A stretch of 64,000 nt of DNA from positions 992,001 through 1,056,000 of the forward strand of contig NZ_CP098455.1 of the NCBI RefSeq assembly GCF_023702635.1, given 5' to 3'. Shown here piece by piece: positions 63,699 to 64,000 of the stretch (its first letter is position 1; every line of letters begins with the position of its first letter). Source of the stretch: Spongiibacter taiwanensis (GTDB taxonomy: Bacteria > Pseudomonadota > Gammaproteobacteria > Pseudomonadales > Spongiibacteraceae). The translations under genes and the position numbers were made by a program. The notes under the pieces were generated by a model. The model worked only from the letters and a program-made list of their open reading frames with translations. It ran no database searches and was not told the DNA's origin.

Positions 63699-64000
63699 TC
63701 AGCGCGGCTCCAGGCGCAGCAGCTTGCCCCGGGGATGATCAGTGAGCAGATACAACAGGCCATCGGGACCTTGAACAACATCGCGCACTCGCTGCCCCAC
63801 CTCGCCTTCATACAGCCGCTCCTCCGCGACAATACGCTGCCCATCGAGGGTCAGCCGGGCAAGAAACATAAATTTCAGCGAGCCGACAAATAAACTGCCC
63901 TGCCATTGCGGATAAGCGTCGCCGTGATAAAACGTCATTCCAGAGGGCGCGATGGAGGGCACCCAATAGTGCTGCGGCTGGGCAAGGCCCTCGCGCTCGG
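63699..64000 (-). CDS. PQQ-dependent sugar (aldose/sorbosone) dehydrogenase, C-terminal part
   Basis: The gene enters from the right edge. About 100 C-terminal residues are visible, including YWVPSIAPSGMTFYHGDAYP and EGEVGQRVRDVVQGPDGLLYLLTD, ending GKLLRLEPR. These match the beta-propeller end of the soluble aldose sugar dehydrogenase (YliI/Asd, GSDH) family that uses PQQ. The visible segment is intact and the open frame continues past position 64000. The N-terminus, signal peptide and active site lie outside the window. Confidence 0.85.
   Translation of the reverse strand, partial: EREGLAQPQHYWVPSIAPSGMTFYHGDAYPQWQGSLFVGSLKFMFLARLTLDGQRIVAEERLYEGEVGQRVRDVVQGPDGLLYLLTDHPRGKLLRLEPR

Overview
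The window looks like ordinary chromosome of a GC-rich, free-living, probably marine gammaproteobacterium. The evidence is gene order: ybgC-tolQRAB-pal-ybgF-queE-queC next to ruvCAB and aspS, a homodimeric pyruvate dehydrogenase aceE-aceF, opgG-opgH, and a BepA/NadA neighbourhood. The wax ester synthase beside a two-domain fatty acyl-CoA reductase, the histone-H1-tailed HU protein and the PA0069-type radical SAM gene suggest the Pseudomonas/Marinobacter/Cellvibrionales (Spongiibacteraceae-like) side of the class. That placement is inference; no 16S gene is present. I saw no insertion sequence, prophage, integrase, CRISPR array or rRNA. One tRNA gene, Lys(TTT), is present.

Layout. 1-7.4 kb (minus): start of aceF, aceE, a pitrilysin-type lipoprotein protease, an AI-2E family permease and tusA. 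7.5-11.8 kb: bepA (plus), then nadA, tRNA-Lys, queC and queE (minus). 11.9-21.8 kb (minus): one long run of fmdB-aspS, ruvC-ruvA-ruvB, ybgC-tolQ-tolR-tolA-tolB-pal-ybgF, serving translation, Holliday junction processing and envelope integrity. 22-24.3 kb (minus): HU/H1-like protein, LhgO-like oxidase, HIT protein. 24.4-26.7 kb (plus): proS and a lytic transglycosylase. 26.7-28.8 kb (minus): a compact EF-hand / ECF sigma / anti-sigma / periplasmic metal-sensor operon. 28.9-35.5 kb: a Nudix hydrolase (minus), then wax ester synthase, fatty acyl-CoA reductase, GntP-type permease and dienelactone hydrolase (plus). 35.6-43.4 kb: YbaK deacylase, a radical SAM protein behind a near-perfect LexA box, PhoD-like lipoprotein phosphatase, ChrA, DEAD-box helicase, TrhA/hemolysin III and two small unknowns. 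43.9-53.2 kb (plus): cardiolipin synthase, split LetA (two genes), a six-MCE LetB, and an RND adaptor and pump, packed with gaps of 8 nt or less or with overlaps. 53.4-55.5 kb (plus): an unknown membrane protein, orphan cytochrome oxidase subunit III- and IV-like proteins, and GlpE. 55.5-64 kb: sppA, DUF2069, wrbA and arsC (minus), a TlpA-like lipoprotein (plus), a macro-domain protein, opgH, opgG and the end of a PQQ-type sugar dehydrogenase (minus).

The strongest leads are the cls-letA-letA-letB-RND operon, which joins cardiolipin synthesis, MCE lipid transport and RND export in one transcript; the SOS box whose operator overlaps the promoter of the radical SAM gene; the EF-hand/ECF operon; a hairpin-dense intergenic stretch at 43448-43631; and the orphan oxidase subunits. 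Many gene ends carry strong GC hairpins with no U-tract.
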